This document shows, piece by piece, positions 60,001 through 64,000 of a DNA stretch of 64,000 bases. The stretch comes from Sarcocystis neurona. Its lineage: Eukaryota > Apicomplexa > Conoidasida > Eucoccidiorida > Sarcocystidae. How positions within the stretch are numbered: the stretch's first letter is position 1; the number at the start of each line of letters is the position of its first letter. The stretch covers positions 1,033,750-1,097,749 of the forward strand of contig KL647316.1 of assembly GCA_000727475.1 (NCBI GenBank), written 5' to 3'. Under the pieces are notes generated by a model that searched no databases, was not told where the DNA came from, and saw only the letters and a list, made by a program, of their open reading frames with translations. A program made the translations under genes and the position numbers.

Positions 60001-63000
60001 CTTTGCTAGCCCTATGCTGCGCGGAAGAAGTGGCTGAACAAAGTATTGCTCTCAAGGCCCTTTCTTGTCTCGTGGTAGACAAGGAGTTTCAGGCGAATCT
60101 GTCAAAGTACAACGTTCTTCGTCCTTTCGTATGCGGTGCCGGAAGCACGGACGGCAGCACTCAGCTAATCTGTGCTCAGATCTTAACTGCTTTCGTCTCC
60201 ACTTCGCAATCACTGCAGGACTATCAAGACCTAGAACCCGTTTCGGCCCTGCTTTTCCTTTGTGACTCCAAACATGACGAGGTTCGAGCGACGGCTCTAA
60301 ACGGCTTGTGGGTAGCTTTAGAGGTTGCCTTGAGAAGTCCCGAGCTGTGCGCTATCCCTGTTCTTCGCTGCTGCAAAGAAGACGAGACCGCTGAAACACT
60401 TCGGGCGTGTTACGGGCGCGTCATCAGTGAGGCCCGACAAGAGCTTACAAGAGAGTGGAGCGGACGAGTCTCTCATGCGAAATTATTTGGAGTCTACTCG
60501 TTGTGTACACTAGTGCATGACTCATCCGCAGCGGTTCAAGGACGACTGGCGTACGAAATTGAGAGATTCAGTGAAGATCAGGACAGGCTGTACAGCTTAG
60601 AGGAGATCGGGGCACGAACGCTCGTCTATGCCTTGATGTCGCTGGGGAAGTCTGTGGTGGACGCGGTCAAATGCAGCGTAGTAACGGTGTTCACGCGATT
60701 ATTGTCCTGCAGACGACGGCCAGTCAAAGAAACTTCAGCATCCACGAGGGATTACCTGCCGTTTGACGAGCCGCTACAGTGTTTTCTTGCTGAAAGCTAC
60801 ACACAGTGCGTATGTGATATACTCCTTGATTCGTCAGCGGGAGCAGAGCTGCGGCAGCATTGCTTATGCACTGTGCGTGAAAGCCTTGACGATCGGGCTG
60901 TCTGCCATTGCCTCGGCACCGCGGAATTCATGTCACGCCTGTTCTCGCTAGAGACAACTCGCACAGGAAACGATCACTTGAGCTTTTACATGGTATACTG
61001 CAAGCTTTTAACCCATCCTGCAACTGTAGGTCAGGTATCAAATTACCTGAGCACGCTGCAGGGGCTTCTGCGAGATGCCAAGGTAAGTAAATCTTCATTA
61101 CTGTAGAGTCTACTGTGACGGCGAAACAAGATGCAGTATTGCAGACAGAAGATTCGTTGCTGCATGGGCACTTGCTGGGGTGAGAAGACCCGGTAGACCG
61201 GACGGCTTGGGAAAGTAACCCGCAGTTTACCAAAGGGCGTGCATACTCAGCTGCCCCTATTATTTTCGTCTGCAGGACTTTCCGTCTCTCGTCCTTCCTC
61301 TAGCGCACCTGCTCCACGCGTCTTCATTTCTGCCACAGGTTCAGGGGTGAGTGGCAGACGTGGAAGTTTTCATAGCGAAGAAATTTTTTTAATGCACGCC
61401 CACATTTGTTGTATGTCTGAACGTTCTACGCCTCCTTCGCCTCACTTACCACCAAAGAGGCGAGAGATGAACCTTATTGCCTTGCGCTTCTTCCCCGCTG
61501 TACTTGTTTTAAATGCGCCCTGGAGCTTGGCTGCGACCGTTCTCTGCAGCATGATACACTCAGAGTGGACGCGGTGCGCGCGGTGTTCATGTGAAGCGGG
61601 AAAGCGGACTTTCTTTGTTGTGAGAGCTCCTTTTCGACTGACAATACACAGAGGGTGCACCAGAATATATGTGTTGCTGTCCTCTGCAGATTGATATACT
61701 CCAACCTGAAAGAAGTCTGCGAGATGCTCATCGAAGGCGCCAGAGCTGGTGCTCCTTCCGACGCAGCAGTCCTACACTTTCTGGGTGCTCTAGCAAGGCT
61801 ATCGCGCGTACCTGGAAGCAAGTTGTGAGGTTCTACTTCCTGAGGTGTGGCAACACCCTTACACAGGAGAAGTTCCGTCTCGGAGAGTGTAGTCCAAACT
61901 GAGTCGTGTTCGCAGAATGAACGAGTCATCGAGGCAAAGCTAGACGTACTCACGTAAACGGACTCTACACGCCCTGTTGATGCACATGCATTCAGGACTA
62001 GCGGGTGTCTCCGGTGTTCGAATGCCTAACTGTGTCAGCCAGCAATTCGGAACAATCAGTTGTTCTCTGCCTCGCCCCGTTCTGCTGGACCTCCTCGCCC
62101 TGCTCAAGCGTTTTTCCATCGCACCCCTGCCGCACCGTGCAGACGAGTCTGATCAACTCCGCATTTGTGAGATTCAAGCATCTGTAGCGTTAAAAGATAC
62201 AGCGGACAATTCTATTGTCGTCCCGCCTTCCCAGCTTCGAGCAGAGGACCTCCACAAAAATGAGTCCAATGTGACTGGGGACCAGTCTGACTACCCGGAA
62301 ATTCACACCGGGGATATGCTCAAAAGCCTTGTCAAAGCGTTTCTGGCTCTCTATCGCCTCGGCGTGATGAAAGGTCAACTCGACGAAAATGTGACGCAGC
62401 TCCATCTCCTTCCAGTATTCCAAAACATGCGCCAGTCGAACAGTTCAATGATTCCCCTGCTATCTTTCGCTAACAATCTCTGCGAGGATCCAGTGTTCTT
62501 GGACTGCTTGCTTTCAACTTCCATTATATCTGACATTGCTACCGGCCTCGCGGAAGACAGTCTGCAAGATGAAGAACTCTGCGTGCAGGTTGCAGAGTTT
62601 CTTCGCGTGGCGGTGTTGCATGAAGGCGCCCAGGAGTGAGTGTGTCCGATTTCGGGAAGTTGACTGCGGCTGCACCAGTACTGCACAAAGGTAAACACGT
62701 TGAGAAGAGGTTGACTTCTACATTGACAGATACACAGAACTGCCAAAGCGCAAAAGAATATATCACAAGTACGTCAGAAGGAGTCTCCAACACTTCTTTC
62801 GTCTCCTTCAAGATAATCTTTCTGATGTCGCTTTGGTGGACTGCATCTTCCTACGCCTTTTTTGTTTCCTTCAGGAAAATCCTTTCAGACATCGCGTTGG
62901 TGGATTGCATCTTCCGTCTCATTCGTTCTTCGCATCCGGCCGCGCAAGCACGGGCACTATTCGCGCTTCACAGCATAGTAATGCATGCATCAATTCTCAG

Positions 63001-64000
63001 AACGATTGCGGCTGAAAACTTCGTCCAGACGCTTTGCAATATTGCTCTTTACGGCGGAACTGCTGACGTCCAGCGGGTCGCTGCCGGGGTGATCAGCACA
63101 CTGATAGCACGCCCGTCGTGTCGGGAAGTACTCTTTACGGCGACGTCTTTCATGGACATTATGCATCTCGTACGGGTGGCTGGCACAGCAGATGTTTTCC
63201 TGCAGGTAGTGTGGGCCTTGTCTTATTTACCACTAACTGATGATATTGTGCAACCTCTCATCGACAAACGGGTGCCAGAGAGATTCAAAGAGTTACTTAT
63301 CGGCGAACCTCCGCGTGTGCAAATCCAGGCCATGAATACCGTCGGGAAGTTAAGCGCAAATGAAAAACTACGACATCGTTTTGTCAAACTAGAATTTCTT
63401 CCCCTACTCGTGAATATGGCAGGCAACATGCATGCTGAGAAGTGCGTTGAGTGCATGAAGACGTTGCGTCTTCTGTGCGATTCCGCATACGAGTCGGCGA
63501 CAGTGCTAGACTTGGGAGTGGAGCTGAACATCCAGGCGGTCCTCCGAAAATGCCTTCAGCAAAGTCAGGAACTCGCAAGAAGTGCAACCCACCTTGCTCA
63601 ATCAAAATTGTTGCCAGAGAAGGAAGTGTCAGAGCCCGACGCGCCACGTGATGTCGCTGACGTGGGGTATAGTAGCACAACAAACTTGGGTGAGGCGCGG
63701 AAGTCTTCTCTGGCACTCTTGTGCCAACTGTGCAAGCATGCGGTGCACGACCAGCTGGCTCTCCTCCATGATGAGACCGTAAAAACTGTTGTGCGGTGCT
63801 TGGCGAATGAGCTTCCTCAAGACCTTGGAGAAAGACGCTCGGTTTCCACACTTCTGCGGCTTTGGGCTAGCGTCGGGAGACTTCGAAAGCTAATGATACA
63901 TGAAGGCGGATTTGATGTAGTCATGCAGCTTGTCACGCAGGCAGACGATGCTACTGAAATGGCTGAACTGTCGTCTTGTATTGGGAGCTTTGCTTCCGAG
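57050..64000 (+). CDS. Large ARM/HEAT-repeat protein, 3' end beyond the window
   Basis: The ATG at 57050 opens exon 1 (to 57330). It is followed by 57636-57757, 58083-58412, 58711 to about 58940, about 59170-59447, 59733-61082, 61276-61346, 61690-61824, 62039-62635 and 62875 onward, open to the window end. Phases match at every junction except exon 4 to 5, where donor and acceptor are ambiguous. The first 110 residues are polar and acidic. From about residue 140 on there are stacked amphipathic helices of ARM/HEAT type: ALRQLVDQGVINILVKLSRR, EALLWVSGALANLASKSANF, VRENAQALLYSTARQRPTDL, DEVRATALNGLWVALEVALR and PAAQARALFALHSIVMHASI. More than 1500 residues are visible. Such solenoids are protein-binding scaffolds (importin, beta-catenin-like or UNC-45-like families), but the sequence does not identify which. 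CAG repeats are absent. Confidence 0.85.
59062..59198. repeat. 77-base tandem duplication at an intron/exon boundary
   Basis: About 60 bases at 59062-59121 (gtcaacatactgttcttcct onward, through gcaagacgacggctcac) recur at 59139-59198 with few changes. The second copy runs into exon 5 of the ARM-repeat gene. Each copy contains the same candidate acceptor ctctgc(a/g)aag. Confidence 0.85.
59523..59703. repeat. 93-base imperfect tandem repeat in an intron
   Basis: The block starting ccgcgtaagtgtctttactc at 59523 is repeated from 59616 (ccgcataagtgtctttactt) with roughly 80 percent identity over about 90 bases. It lies in the intron between exons 5 and 6 of the ARM-repeat gene. Confidence 0.85.
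62804..62919. repeat. 63-base duplication of an acceptor and exon start
   Basis: Intron bases 62804-62856 (tccttcaagataatctttct, then ttggtggactgcatcttcc) resemble 62867-62919, which contains the real acceptor tccttcag and the first bases of exon 10. One base of gap and about 12 mismatches separate the copies. Confidence 0.8.

Noticed and set aside
1..64000. Telomere-like AAACCCT/AGGGTTT arrays, CRISPR arrays, prokaryotic mobile elements or defence systems
   Set aside because: None were seen. The gene structure is eukaryotic, and the repeats are micro- or minisatellites without spacer-repeat regularity.

Overview
The window looks like nuclear DNA of a coccidian apicomplexan, most likely Eimeria or a close relative. 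The reasons are intron-rich genes with GT..AG introns, very abundant CAG/CTG trinucleotide tracts that put poly-Gln, poly-Ala or poly-Ser runs into proteins, dense (CA)n and (TA)n microsatellites in introns and spacers, and an abrupt change from a repeat-rich to a repeat-poor segment. The species cannot be named from the sequence alone. I saw no tRNA, rRNA, CRISPR array, insertion sequence or telomere-type repeat block.

From about 1 to 38 kb the DNA is repeat-rich and most credible coding lies on the minus strand, in short exons separated by microsatellite-filled introns. Recognisable or well supported pieces are an exon with a SANT/Myb-like helix (4579-4672), two exons that join to a domain resembling the IGR-motif/mS41 mitoribosomal family (9287-10396), a long CAG-rich open frame with an ordinary N terminus and a basic C-terminal block (12830-14983), several isolated terminal or internal exons (19.4, 21.4, 22.9 and 23.7 kb), a helical protein and a Lys/Glu-rich neighbour (25-26.3 kb), a multi-exon putative membrane protein (27.7-29.9 kb), a 1343-codon repeat-rich protein (31.2-35.2 kb) and two smaller candidates (35.7-38.1 kb).

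The best resolved gene is on the plus strand at 39025-49570. It is a CWF19-like protein 1 (Drn1/CwfJ family) of six exons whose reading phases all match, about 1202 residues, with long low-complexity insertions and an RRM domain between the N-terminal Dbr1-like module and the two CwfJ C-terminal modules. Its first introns are repeat-rich and its last exons lie in repeat-poor DNA, so the compositional boundary falls inside or just after this gene.

From about 48 to 64 kb the DNA has few repeats and gene structures are easy to read. A minus-strand coiled-coil protein of at least nine exons (50966-54948) converges with the CWF19L1 gene. A plus-strand gene of at least ten exons begins at 57050 and runs off the window. 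It encodes a large ARM/HEAT-type alpha-solenoid, and three imperfect tandem duplications lie in or at the edges of its introns.

The genes do not form an operon or a recognisable pathway cluster. RNA splicing and lariat turnover (CWF19L1) and possibly mitochondrial translation (the IGR-motif protein) are the only functions that can be proposed.
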